Below are positions 39,009 to 46,953 of a stretch of DNA of 64,000 nt, piece after piece. The translations under genes and the position numbers were made by a program. Every line of letters begins with the position of its first letter. Position 1 is the first letter of the stretch. Under the pieces are notes generated by a model. That model searched no databases. It had not been told where the DNA came from and saw nothing but the letters and a program-made list of their open reading frames with translations. Source of the stretch: CAVVTR01 sp963751245 (GTDB lineage Bacteria > Acidobacteriota > Thermoanaerobaculia > Thermoanaerobaculales > Thermoanaerobaculaceae); the NCBI GenBank assembly GCA_963751245.1, contig CAVVTR010000005.1, forward strand, positions 137,047 through 201,046, written 5' to 3'.

Positions 39009-39431
39009 ATGCCCCGCCCACCTCACCCGCGACGAATCGATCAGAACCTGCAGGCAGCGGGCTTCAAGCCCATCGGCCGGCCGGTCTGGCAGACGGAGAT
39101 GGTCACCCTGGGGCTCGACGGCCTGGAGGCGCTGCGCCTCGCCGACCTCGAGGGTCTCTACCAGGAGGCGGCCGCCGAGCGGATGGGTGTCTCCCGGGCG
39201 ACCTTCGCCCGGATCCTCACCGCCGCCCGGGCCACCGTGGCCGAGGCGCTGGTCGAGGGCAAGACCCTTGTCATCGGGGAGGCCCCGGTGGTCGAGGTCC
39301 CAGGCGGCCCGATTCCGTGCCCGGTGCACGGCGGCGTTCGGCGCCGCGGCCGCGGCTGCCGCTGCCGGCGGGGAGAGTGGGGCGGTCCGGGGCACGGCGA
39401 CGACACACCGGATGGCGGCAGCACGGACTGA
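39009..39431 (+). CDS. DUF134 family DNA-binding protein
   Basis: 140 aa. Starts MPRPPHPRRI, then MVTLGLDGLEALRLADLEGLYQEAAAERMGVSRATFARIL, the DUF134 helix-turn-helix (sigma-70 region-4 like). The tail (100-140) has a CPVHGG and a CRCRRG pair, possible metal ligands. DUF134 genes usually precede NifX-like and MinD-like genes, and here it heads the cluster, so it is probably its regulator, possibly metal-responsive. Confidence 0.88.
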   Translation: MPRPPHPRRIDQNLQAAGFKPIGRPVWQTEMVTLGLDGLEALRLADLEGLYQEAAAERMGVSRATFARILTAARATVAEALVEGKTLVIGEAPVVEVPGGPIPCPVHGGVRRRGRGCRCRRGEWGGPGHGDDTPDGGSTD

Positions 39432-39443
39432 AGGGAGGATGTG

Positions 39444-39716
39444 ATGCCTGGATTCGACGGAAGCGGGCCCCGGGGACGGGGACCAAGAAGCGGCGGAGGG
39501 CGGGGGCGTTGCGCCCCGCGAGCGGAGGAGAACGGCGTGAACAGCGGCGTTGGCCGGGGCGGCGAACCCCGGGGCGGCGGTCGCGGCCGTTGCTGGGGTG
39601 GCGGTCCCGCGGGGGGGCGTGGACAGGGGTTCGGATGGCAGGGGGGTGGGCGATGGGCCGGCCGCCGGGCCGGAGCCTTTCCGCCGCCGTCACAGCCGCC
39701 GAAAGACGACGAGTAG
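39444..39716 (+). CDS. DUF5320-family small Gly-rich protein
   Basis: 90 aa. Opens MPGFDGSGPRGRGPRSGGGRGRC, the MPGxDGxGPxGxGPxTGxGxGxC signature of DUF5320, followed by low-complexity Gly/Arg and a second GRGRCWGGG segment. Function unknown; it accompanies NifX-like proteins and DUF134. AAGGGAGG precedes ATG 39444 (a GTG at 39441 is one codon earlier). Confidence 0.8.
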   Translation: MPGFDGSGPRGRGPRSGGGRGRCAPRAEENGVNSGVGRGGEPRGGGRGRCWGGGPAGGRGQGFGWQGGGRWAGRRAGAFPPPSQPPKDDE

Positions 39717-39741
39717 GTCTGCGTCGGAGGGGAGGAACACC

Positions 39742-40101
39742 GTGAAGCTGGCGATCACTGCGATCCGTGGCACTCTCGACGCCGAGGTCGACCCCCGTTT
39801 CGGTCGTGCCCGGTTCTTCATCGTCCTCGGCGAGGGAGGACGGACCCTCGATGTCATCGATAACAGCGGCGCGGCGGACCTCGCCCACGGCGCCGGGATC
39901 GCCGCCGTCGAGACCCTCGTCCGGCGGGGCGTGGGCGTCCTGGTCACCGGCCAGGTGGGTCCCAAGGCGGAGCAGGGCCTGCGTGCCGCTGGGATCGAGA
40001 CGCGGACGGGCGCCTCGGGGAGCTGCCGGGACGCCCTGGCGGCCCTGGCCCCCGAGTTCGCGGCGGCGGCCACCGCGGCTGACGCGGGCGTTCCGGACTG
40101 A
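39742..40101 (+). CDS. NifX/NifB-C-like dinitrogenase cofactor family protein (ORP-like)
   Basis: 119 aa. RNase-H-like fold of the NifX/ORP family: LDAEVDPRFGRARFFIVL, HGAGIAAVETLVRRGVGVLVTGQVGPKAEQGLRAAGIE. Proteins of this family carry Fe-Mo or Mo-Cu clusters; the orange protein (ORP) of Desulfovibrio is one. No nitrogenase genes are near, so a nitrogen-fixation role is unlikely. GTG 39742 has GGAGGGGAGG upstream. Confidence 0.85.
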   Translation: MKLAITAIRGTLDAEVDPRFGRARFFIVLGEGGRTLDVIDNSGAADLAHGAGIAAVETLVRRGVGVLVTGQVGPKAEQGLRAAGIETRTGASGSCRDALAALAPEFAAAATAADAGVPD

Positions 40102-40107
40102 GGCACC

Positions 40108-40980
40108 GTGGTGCTCCGGTCCAGCGACGCCGCCCCGGTCGTGGTCGCGGTGGCCTCCGGCAAGGGGGGGACCGGCAAGACCACCGTCGCCGCGAGCCTG
40201 GCGGTCACCGCGCCGCGGGCGGCCGTCTACGCCGACTGTGACGTCGAGGAGCCCGACGGCGCCCTCTTCCTCCACCCCGAGATCGACGCGGAACGGCCCT
40301 TCACGCAGCTTCTTCCCCGCTTCGACGCCACGCTCTGCGACGGCTGCGGCGTCTGCCACGACGTGTGCGTCTTCAAGGCCATCCTGGTGGCGGGAAAGCC
40401 GCTGCTGTTCGCCGACCGCTGCCACGCCTGCGGCGCCTGCGCCGCGCTGTGCCCGCGCGGGGCGATCAGCGAGGAGCCCGTGGCCCGGGGGTCGATCCGG
40501 ACCGGGCGGCGCGGCGCCCTGGACTTCGTGGAGGGCCGCCTGGCGGTGGGCGAGGCGTCGCCAACCGCCCTGGTGCGCGCGGTGCGCGAGGAGGCGAGCC
40601 GCGGCCGCCGCGCGGTGGTGCTGGACGCCGCGCCGGGAACGTCGTGTCCGGTGATCGCGGCCGCCTACGGGGCGGACTTCCTCCTGCTGGTGACCGAGCC
40701 GACGCCGCTGGGCCTTCACGACCTCGCGCTGGCCATGGAGATGGGGAAGGCGCTGGGAGTGCCCATGGGCGTGGTGGTCAACCGCGCCGGGGAGGACGAG
40801 GACGGCGACGTGGCCCGCCTCACTGCGCGGCACGGCGTGCCGGTGCTCCGCCGCATCCCTTTCGACCGGAGGATCGCCGCGGCGTACGCCCGCGGCGAGG
40901 TGCTGGTCGAGGCGCTCCCGGAGTTCAGGGAGACTGTCGAGGGCCTGTGGCGGGACATCCTGGCAGGAGCGGTCCGATGA
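40108..40980 (+). CDS. Ferredoxin-containing MinD/ParA-type ATPase, first copy
   Basis: 290 aa. Deviant Walker A GKGGTGKTT (18-26), then an inserted two-cluster ferredoxin domain (CDGCGVCHDVC about 73-83, CHACGACAALC about 104-114), Walker B region VVLDAAPGTSCPV and a C-terminal RIPFDRRIAAAYARGEVLVEA. This is the arrangement of the paired P-loop ATPases of ORP-type clusters, thought to handle Fe-S or Mo-Cu assembly. Overlaps the next copy by 4 bp (ATGA). Confidence 0.9.
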   Translation: MVLRSSDAAPVVVAVASGKGGTGKTTVAASLAVTAPRAAVYADCDVEEPDGALFLHPEIDAERPFTQLLPRFDATLCDGCGVCHDVCVFKAILVAGKPLLFADRCHACGACAALCPRGAISEEPVARGSIRTGRRGALDFVEGRLAVGEASPTALVRAVREEASRGRRAVVLDAAPGTSCPVIAAAYGADFLLLVTEPTPLGLHDLALAMEMGKALGVPMGVVVNRAGEDEDGDVARLTARHGVPVLRRIPFDRRIAAAYARGEVLVEALPEFRETVEGLWRDILAGAVR

Positions 40981-41876
40981 TGCAGCTCACGGTGCTCTCG
41001 GGCAAGGGCGGGACAGGAAAGACGTCGTTCACGGCGGCGCTCGCCCGCCTGGCCCCGGGCGTCCTGGTCGCCGACGCCGATGTGGACGCGCCCAACCTCC
41101 ATCTCCTGCTCCGCGCCGGGAGGGAGCTCCGACCGGCGACGGAGTTCGTCGGGGGCTTCAAGGTGGAGATCGACGAGGACGCGTGCGACGGCTGCGGCGA
41201 GTGCGCCCGCGTCTGCCGTTTCGGCGCCGTGCAGCAGGACGCCGCCGGAGCGGCGGCGCGCATCGACCCGTTCGCCTGCGAGGGGTGCGGCTTCTGCGCC
41301 CGGGTGTGCCCGGCCGGGGCGATCACCATGGACCGCCGGGTCGCCGGCACGATCCACGTCACCGGCACCGAGGTCGGGCCGCTGGTCCACGCGCGCCTCC
41401 AGGTGGCCGAGGAGAACAGCGGGAAGCTCGTGTCCGAGGTGCGCCGGCTGGCCGTCGACGTGGCCCGCTCCGAGGGACGCGAGCTGATCCTCGTGGACGG
41501 TCCGCCCGGGGTGGGCTGTCCGGCCATCTCCTCCCTGAGCGGAACGGACGCCGTGCTCCTCGTCACCGAGCCCACGCCGGCGGGGCTCGCCGACCTGGAG
41601 CGTGTGGCCGACCTCGCCGCCCACTTCGGCGTCCCGGCCGCCGTGGTGCTCAACAAGGCCGGGCTCTGGCCGCCCGCCGAGGGCGCGGTGGAGGAGCTGT
41701 GTGCTGCCCGCGGTCTCCCGTTCCTGGGCCGGGTTCCCTACGACGCGGCGTTCCACTCCGCCGCGCGGGCCGGCAGGACCGTCGTGGACGTGGGACCGCC
41801 CGTGCTGGTGGGCCGGCTGATCACCCTCTGGGAGGATGTCAGGACGTTCCTCGGCTCGGTGGCGGGGGCGACGTGA
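40977..41876 (+). CDS. Ferredoxin-containing MinD/ParA-type ATPase, second copy
   Basis: 299 aa. Same design as the preceding gene: GKGGTGKTS (9-17), DADVDAPNLHLLL, ferredoxin insertion with CDGCGECARVC and CEGCGFCARVC, LVDGPPGVGCPAISSLSGTD, NKAG. The pair probably forms a heterodimer. It starts with two consecutive ATGs; the first overlaps the previous stop. The end overlaps the radical SAM gene start (GTGA), so translation of three genes is coupled. Confidence 0.9.
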   Translation: MMQLTVLSGKGGTGKTSFTAALARLAPGVLVADADVDAPNLHLLLRAGRELRPATEFVGGFKVEIDEDACDGCGECARVCRFGAVQQDAAGAAARIDPFACEGCGFCARVCPAGAITMDRRVAGTIHVTGTEVGPLVHARLQVAEENSGKLVSEVRRLAVDVARSEGRELILVDGPPGVGCPAISSLSGTDAVLLVTEPTPAGLADLERVADLAAHFGVPAAVVLNKAGLWPPAEGAVEELCAARGLPFLGRVPYDAAFHSAARAGRTVVDVGPPVLVGRLITLWEDVRTFLGSVAGAT

Positions 41877-42841
41877 GGAGGCCGGGCGGCTTCGCCTACG
41901 GTCCCGTGCCCAGCCGGCGGCTGGGCGCCAGCCTCGGCGTCGACGTGGTTCCGATGAAGAGCTGCACCTACGACTGCATCTACTGCCAGCTCGGCCCCAC
42001 CACGACGCTGACCTGCGAGCGCGCGCCGTTCTACCGGGTCGACGAGATCGTTGCGGACGTGGAGGAGAAGCTGTCCGCGCGTCGTCCGCCCCGGATCATC
42101 ACCGTGGCCGGCTGCGGCGAGCCGACGCTGTACGCGGGGCTGGGCGAGCTCATCGGCGCCCTGAAGGGGATCACGCGCATCCCGGTGGCTCTGCTCACCA
42201 ACGGCGCCCTCTTCCACCGCCGTGAAGTGCGCCGCGAGGCGGCCCGCGCCGACCTCGTCATGCCCAGCCTCGACGCCGGGGACGAGGCGATGTTCCGGTG
42301 CGTCAACCGGCCCGCCGACGGTCTCGCCCTCGAGCAGGTCGTCGAAGGCCTCGCGACGTTCCGGCGCGAGTATCCGGGAGAGATCTGGCTCGAGGTCATG
42401 GTGCTGGCCGGCCTCACCGACACGCCCTCGGCGGTGGCCGCCATCGCCGCCCTGGCACGGCGCATCGCCCCCGACCGCATCCAGCTCAACACCGCGGTGA
42501 GGCCCACCTTCGAGGAGAGCGCCGCTCCCGTGGCGTCGCAGCGGCTCTTTGAGCTCTCCAGGGTGTTCGCGCAGGAGGCCGAGGTCGTCGCCGGGTGGCG
42601 GGGCGGGCCCGACGACACGCGCGCCGGCGGCTCGCCCGACGACGAGCCGATCCTCCGTCTGCTCACGCGGCGCCCCTGCACCGTGGAGCAGATCGCGTCC
42701 GGGCTCGGCTTCCGCCCCAACGCCGTGGTCAAGGTCCTGGCGGACCTCGAGCACCGGGGCAGGGCACACCGGGTCGTGCGGGGAGGTCGGGTGTTCTGGC
42801 ATGCCATCGAGAGGCGCGACGCGCTGAGGGGTGACGCGTGA
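41873..42841 (+). CDS. Radical SAM protein with C-terminal winged-helix domain
   Basis: 322 aa. CTYDCIYC (Cys31, Cys35, Cys38) binds the [4Fe-4S]-SAM cluster; VAGCGEPTLY supplies the GGE-like SAM motif. The core runs to about 240; residues about 255-320 form a winged helix (LLTRRPCTVEQIASGLGFRPNAVVKVLADLEHRGRAHR). This family is regularly found with the MinD-like ferredoxin ATPases. Reaction unknown. The winged helix suggests a regulatory or substrate-recruiting part. Confidence 0.88.
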   Translation: MRRPGGFAYGPVPSRRLGASLGVDVVPMKSCTYDCIYCQLGPTTTLTCERAPFYRVDEIVADVEEKLSARRPPRIITVAGCGEPTLYAGLGELIGALKGITRIPVALLTNGALFHRREVRREAARADLVMPSLDAGDEAMFRCVNRPADGLALEQVVEGLATFRREYPGEIWLEVMVLAGLTDTPSAVAAIAALARRIAPDRIQLNTAVRPTFEESAAPVASQRLFELSRVFAQEAEVVAGWRGGPDDTRAGGSPDDEPILRLLTRRPCTVEQIASGLGFRPNAVVKVLADLEHRGRAHRVVRGGRVFWHAIERRDALRGDA

Positions 42842-43007
42842 GCCCGGCTGCGTCGCCGGCGGCCCGGGACGGGTGGCGTGCCGCCGTCGTTGCCCGGGTC
42901 GGGGAGCAGCTTCATCGAGGTGGAACCGATCTGCGTTCGCTCCGGCGCGGGCCCTGGAAGCCCCGTGCCGGCAGCGGGTCCCGAGGGACCCGGAAAGGGA
43001 GCATGGA

Positions 43008-43382
43008 ATGAAGGTCATCGCGGTACCGCTGGCGAATCGCCAGTTCTGTTCTCATTTCGGAGGAGCCGAGGAGTTTGCCCTGTTCGCCGTGGACGAGGGG
43101 AACGGGGCGGTCAGCGGAGCCTCCGTGGAGCCGGCGCCACCGCACGAGCGTGGCACCTACCCCCCGTGGCTGCGCGAACGGGGTGTGACCACCGTGCTGG
43201 CCGCCGGTATGGGCGGGCGCGCGGCGGAGATGTTCGACTCCTACGGCATTGAGGTGGTGACGGGCGTCCCGGAAGGGGACCCGCTCGAGCTGGTGGAGCG
43301 CTACCTCGCCGGTACGCTGGCAGCGACGTCCGCGGTCTGCGCTGGCGGGGAGCTCCACCACTGCGGCCACCACGACCACTGA
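43008..43382 (+). CDS. Second NifX-like small protein with His/Cys tail
   Basis: 124 aa. KVIAVPLANRQFCSHFGGAEEFALFAVDE, then RGVTTVLAAGMGGRAAEMFDSYGIEVVTGVP: NifX/ORP fold. The extreme C-terminus is metal-ligand rich (CAGGELHHCGHHDH). ATG 43008 has AAGGGAG upstream; the frame extends further back without conservation. A 166-bp gap separates it from the radical SAM gene but no terminator is seen. Confidence 0.82.
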   Translation: MKVIAVPLANRQFCSHFGGAEEFALFAVDEGNGAVSGASVEPAPPHERGTYPPWLRERGVTTVLAAGMGGRAAEMFDSYGIEVVTGVPEGDPLELVERYLAGTLAATSAVCAGGELHHCGHHDH

Positions 43383-43395
43383 GCGGAGGTGTGCC

Positions 43396-43593
43396 ATGAC
43401 CGGTCAGCAGAGAGAAGCCCTGGGACGCGACGGCTCGTGCGTGTGCGTGGCGTGCGGCCACCGTCAGCCGCACCGCCAGGGCGTACCGTGCCGCGAGGAG
43501 CGCTGTCCCGAGTGCGGAAAGGCGATGCTGCGGGAGGGCTCGCCGCATCACCAGCAGGTGCTCGCGCGCCGCAAGACGAAACCAGAGTCGTAG
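43396..43593 (+). CDS. Small zinc-ribbon/rubredoxin-like protein
   Basis: 65 aa. CVCVACGHRQPHRQGVPC and CPECGKAMLREGSPHH give two CxxC knuckles about 20 residues apart. Such proteins recur beside NifX-like genes in anaerobes, role unknown. GCGGAGGTG precedes the ATG, 13 bp after the NifX-like gene. Last gene of the cluster; it converges on the response-regulator operon. Confidence 0.8.
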   Translation: MTGQQREALGRDGSCVCVACGHRQPHRQGVPCREERCPECGKAMLREGSPHHQQVLARRKTKPES

Positions 43594-43693
43594 CGCCGCC
43601 GGGCGCAGCCACGCGACTTCGCTGCGGGCCCGCTGCCGCCACTGGCGGAGCGGGGTCCGCACGCGGCCCCCGGGCGCGGTTGTCCTCGGCCCG

Positions 43694-44092
43694 TCAGGCC
43701 TGTACCGGCGCCCCGAGCAGGCGGTCGAGGATCTGAAGCAGCTCGGCGACCTCGAACGGCTTGGAGATGTAGCCGTCCGGCGGCGGCACGTGCTTGCGGT
43801 GGTGGATGAACTCCTTGAACTGCTGGATCACCCCCGTGATCATCACCACCGGGATCAGGGCGAGCTCGGGATCGTCCCGGAGCTCCCGGTAGATCCTCAC
43901 TCCCGTCGGCTCCGGCATGGCGATGTCGAGGCAGACCAGGTTGGGGTGCTGCGTCCGGGCGAGCTCGATCGCCCGGGAGCCGTCGGTGGTGGCCACGACC
44001 TCGTAGCCGTTGTCGCGGAGCACGGCCTCGAGGTACGAGACGACGTCCTGCTCGTCGTCGATGACCAGGATGCGCTTCGGATTGTCTGCCAT
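43694..44092 (-). CDS. Single-domain response regulator, third of operon
   Basis: 132 aa receiver domain without output domain. Phosphoacceptor Asp56 (NLVCLDIAMPEPTG), acidic pair DDE near 12-14, Thr in VMITG and Lys in YISKPFE. Before the last beta strand it has an insertion HHRKHVPPPDGY also found in the first response regulator of this operon, so the two are duplicates. Last gene of the eight-gene operon. Likely target: a partner protein in the Hmc-like complex or the histidine kinase cascade, unknown. Confidence 0.92.
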   Translation of the reverse strand: MADNPKRILVIDDEQDVVSYLEAVLRDNGYEVVATTDGSRAIELARTQHPNLVCLDIAMPEPTGVRIYRELRDDPELALIPVVMITGVIQQFKEFIHHRKHVPPPDGYISKPFEVAELLQILDRLLGAPVQA

Positions 44093-44095
44093 GGC

Positions 44096-44668
44096 TCACT
44101 CCTTTTCGTCGCCCCCGGCGGCGGTCTGATCCGCGCGGCGGGAGCGGAGCACGCGAAGCACCGCTTCGAGTTCGTTGGCGTCGGCCTGATCGAGCAGGGA
44201 GGCGGCCTCCCGGCGGAGCGTGGCGGCTCCGGTTTCCTGCGTGTCCCCGCCCGGCGCCGGTGGTTCGATGCCCAGCGTCCGGCAGACGTGCCCGAGGTAC
44301 GAGGCGGGGGTGACGGGCTTCTCCAGGTAGACCGAGGGACCGGAGATGCTGCTCTCGGAGAGGACGGTGGAGAGGTCCCGGCGCACGGACTCGTCGCGGG
44401 CGTGGCCGGTGACGATGAGGACCGGGATCCGCGACCACTCCGCGTGCTTGCGCAGCTCGTGGAGGAGGCGGACGCCCGACGTGCCCGGCATGACCAGGTC
44501 GAGGGAGATCAGGTCGGGGGGCGCCTCGCGGATCCGTTCCAGGGCGGTGGTGCCGTCGTTGGCGGTGACGACGCGCATTCCGGCGTCCTCGAGGATCGTG
44601 CCGAGGAACAGGGTGATGTCGGGGTCGTCGTCGACGACGAGCACGGTCACGTCAGCGGGTTGGCGCAT
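44096..44668 (-). CDS. Response regulator with C-terminal extension, second of operon
   Basis: 190 aa. Receiver domain (1-125; VVDDDPD, phosphoacceptor Asp57 in DLISLDLVMPGTSG, LIVTGHA, LEKPVTP) followed by about 65 residues, partly helical (REAASLLDQADANELEAVLRVLRSRRA), with no DNA-binding motif. 3 bp from each neighbour. It may be an intermediate in a phosphorelay. Confidence 0.9.
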   Translation of the reverse strand: MRQPADVTVLVVDDDPDITLFLGTILEDAGMRVVTANDGTTALERIREAPPDLISLDLVMPGTSGVRLLHELRKHAEWSRIPVLIVTGHARDESVRRDLSTVLSESSISGPSVYLEKPVTPASYLGHVCRTLGIEPPAPGGDTQETGAATLRREAASLLDQADANELEAVLRVLRSRRADQTAAGGDEKE

Positions 44669-44671
44669 CGG

Positions 44672-46534
44672 TCACTCCTTCTCCTGCGTGGTGGAGGCGC
44701 ACGGGACGGGGGCGGCCCCTTCGCCGGCGTCGCCGGCGTCCGCGGCGGGGACGGCGGGCAGCCGGAGGCGGGCGAACCTCATCCGGAAGAGGCTGCCGTC
44801 CGTCGGCGTGGACTCGAAGGTCACCGACCCGCCGTGCTGCTGGACGATCTTGCGGGTGAGGAGGAGACCCAGGCCGGTGCCCCCGGCGCCCTTCGTCGTG
44901 AAGAAGCTCGTGAAGGCCTTCTGCTTGACCTCGTAGTCCATGCCGCAGCCGGTGTCGGCGACCTCCAGGGAGATGACGCCGTCCTCCTCGGCGAGGCGCA
45001 CGGTGATCGTGCACGCCGGGTTCTGGCTCACCAGGCAGGCGTCGAGGGCGTTGGAGATGAGGTTGGTCAGGCAGGCGTGGATGCCGTCCGCGTCCATGGT
45101 GGCCGGGGCCACGCCCTCCTGGATCTCGGTGGCGAGCAGGACGCCGTGCTGCTCCGCGCTCTCGCCGTACAGCTGCACCACGTCGCGCACGAGGGCGCCC
45201 AGGTCGACCACCGTGATGTTGGGGACGTCGCCGCGCGAGAACGCGAGCAGGTTCTTGGCCAGCGCCGAGATCCGGCCGATGTTGCGCTCGAGCATCGCCC
45301 ACCCCTGGCCCGTGCGGTCCTGGTCCCCCTTCTTGAGCCCGGTCGAGGTGACGTACATCCCGCCCTCGAGACCCGTGAGGATGTTCTTGATGCCGTGGGC
45401 GAGCCCGGCGACGGTCTGCCCGACCGCGGCGAGGCGCTCGGCCTCCAGCTTCTCCCGCTCCAGCTGGCGGATCTCGCGCAGGTCCTGGGCGATGATCGCG
45501 GTGCCGGTGAGCTGGCCCCCCAGCGGCAGGTGCACCGCGGCGATCCGGGCCGGGATGCTCTCCCCGGAGGCCGTGCGGATGCCCGTGTCCAGTACCCGCC
45601 CGGTCTCCTCGCCGCGGGCCAGGAGCTGGTCGAGCGGCGTGTCGATGGACCGCGGTCCCAGCCGCCTGCCGACGAGGCGGGTGCGGGGGGTCCCCCAGAG
45701 CCGCTCGGCGGCGCCGTTCATCAGCACCACCTTGCGGTGCTCGTCGAGCACGACGATGCCGTACGGCGCATGCTCCACCAGCACCTCGCGGAGCGCGTTG
45801 GCCTGGGTGAGCTCCTCGGCGAGGTGGTGCGTCTCGGTGACGTCCAGGGCCATCTCGATGACGTGGGTCGTCTCGCCGCTCGAGCGCACCAGCGGCACCG
45901 TGGACACCACGTAGTGGGCCTGCCGGCCCTCGCGGGTGATGCCCACGTGGCTCGAGGTGTGCGAGCCGCCGTCGATGAAGCTCTTCTCTGCCGGGCACTC
46001 CGAGCACGGCGTGCGGCGGTGCTTGAAGAGCGTGTAGCAGTGCTCGCCGGTGGGCTCGCCGAAGACCTGGCGGAAGATCTGGTTGGCCTTCACCACCCGG
46101 AAGTCCCGGTTCACGACGGTCACGTAGCAGGGCACCTTCTCGAACAGCGTCTGGTACTCGCGCTGGAGCCGCTTGGTGGCGCTCACGTCGGTGCTGATGG
46201 CGGCCACGAAGGGGACGGCGCCGGAGGTGTCCCGGACGGGGGTGACCTGGACGAGGTTGTGGATGAGCCGGCCCTGGGTGTCGACGGAGGTCAGCTCCCT
46301 GGTGCGCCGCTGCCCGTCCGCGAAGGTGAGCTCCGCCGGGCAGTCGGCGCACGGTTCGCTGCGCCCCCTGGTCGCGCTGAAGCACTTCTGGCCGCGGACC
46401 TCGCCGAAGACGTCGGCGAAGGCCCGGTTCACGTCGACCACGGTGAGGTCGCGGTCGATGACGACGACGCCGCAGGGGATCTCCTCGAAGAGGCGGTTCC
46501 TGCGAGTGGCGTTCCATTCCGGGGTCAAAGTCAT
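44672..46534 (-). CDS. PAS-PAS-PAS histidine kinase with cysteine motifs in the PAS domains
   Basis: 620 aa, no membrane segment, so cytoplasmic. Three PAS domains (about 14-118, 128-232, 245-352), then a NtrB-like dimerisation/phosphoacceptor helix with His380 in AGLAHGIKNIL, and a HATPase domain (NLISNALDAC, DTGCGMDYE, GTGLGLLL). PAS1 and PAS2 each hold C-x10-C-x2-C (Cys51/62/65 and Cys166/177/180), which could bind Fe-S, heme or zinc or act as thiol sensor. Probably senses redox state of the cytoplasm and controls the three response regulators encoded with it. Confidence 0.93.
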   Translation of the reverse strand: MTLTPEWNATRRNRLFEEIPCGVVVIDRDLTVVDVNRAFADVFGEVRGQKCFSATRGRSEPCADCPAELTFADGQRRTRELTSVDTQGRLIHNLVQVTPVRDTSGAVPFVAAISTDVSATKRLQREYQTLFEKVPCYVTVVNRDFRVVKANQIFRQVFGEPTGEHCYTLFKHRRTPCSECPAEKSFIDGGSHTSSHVGITREGRQAHYVVSTVPLVRSSGETTHVIEMALDVTETHHLAEELTQANALREVLVEHAPYGIVVLDEHRKVVLMNGAAERLWGTPRTRLVGRRLGPRSIDTPLDQLLARGEETGRVLDTGIRTASGESIPARIAAVHLPLGGQLTGTAIIAQDLREIRQLEREKLEAERLAAVGQTVAGLAHGIKNILTGLEGGMYVTSTGLKKGDQDRTGQGWAMLERNIGRISALAKNLLAFSRGDVPNITVVDLGALVRDVVQLYGESAEQHGVLLATEIQEGVAPATMDADGIHACLTNLISNALDACLVSQNPACTITVRLAEEDGVISLEVADTGCGMDYEVKQKAFTSFFTTKGAGGTGLGLLLTRKIVQQHGGSVTFESTPTDGSLFRMRFARLRLPAVPAADAGDAGEGAAPVPCASTTQEKE

Positions 46535-46953
46535 GACCGTGCTCCCGCGGCCGCGGGGAGGACGGCCTCCACGGCCCGGAGAAGGGCGGCGACGTCGAGG
46601 GGCTTTTCGACGGTGCCGTCAGGAGGGGGGATCCCGTCCGCCCGGTGCTTGAGCGCGACCAGCGCATCCTCCGTCTCGAGGCCGGTCAGGATGAGGACGG
46701 GCACGTCGCGGAGCTCCGGCACGCGGCGCATGGCGACGTAGAGAGACGCCCCCGTGTGCTCTGGCATGAGGAGGTCGAGACACACGAGGTCGGGGTGGAA
46801 GCGGCGCAGCAGCGCCACCGCCGCCCCCGGTCTGTCGGTGGTGAGCACCTCGAAGCCGCGGTCCTCGAAGACGAGGCGCAGGAAGGTGAGCACGTCCTCT
46901 TCGTCGTCGACGACGGCGACGCGGAGCCGGGCGGGGGACTCGGGGCCCGTCAT
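46531..46953 (-). CDS. Single-domain response regulator, first of operon
   Basis: 140 aa receiver. VVDDEED, phosphoacceptor Asp60 (LVCLDLLMPEHTG), LILTG, VEKPLD. It has the HRADGIPPPDGT insertion shared with the third regulator. Start overlaps the cytochrome gene stop and its own stop overlaps the kinase start (both ATGA), so the regulatory genes are translationally tied to the electron-transfer genes. The Desulfovibrio hmc operon likewise ends with a response regulator gene (rrf1). Confidence 0.92.
   Translation of the reverse strand: MTGPESPARLRVAVVDDEEDVLTFLRLVFEDRGFEVLTTDRPGAAVALLRRFHPDLVCLDLLMPEHTGASLYVAMRRVPELRDVPVLILTGLETEDALVALKHRADGIPPPDGTVEKPLDVAALLRAVEAVLPAAAGARS

Noticed and set aside
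39742..40101. Nitrogen-fixation role for the NifX-like proteins
   Set aside because: No nifHDKENB genes nearby; the ferredoxin-MinD ATPases point to ORP-type clusters instead.
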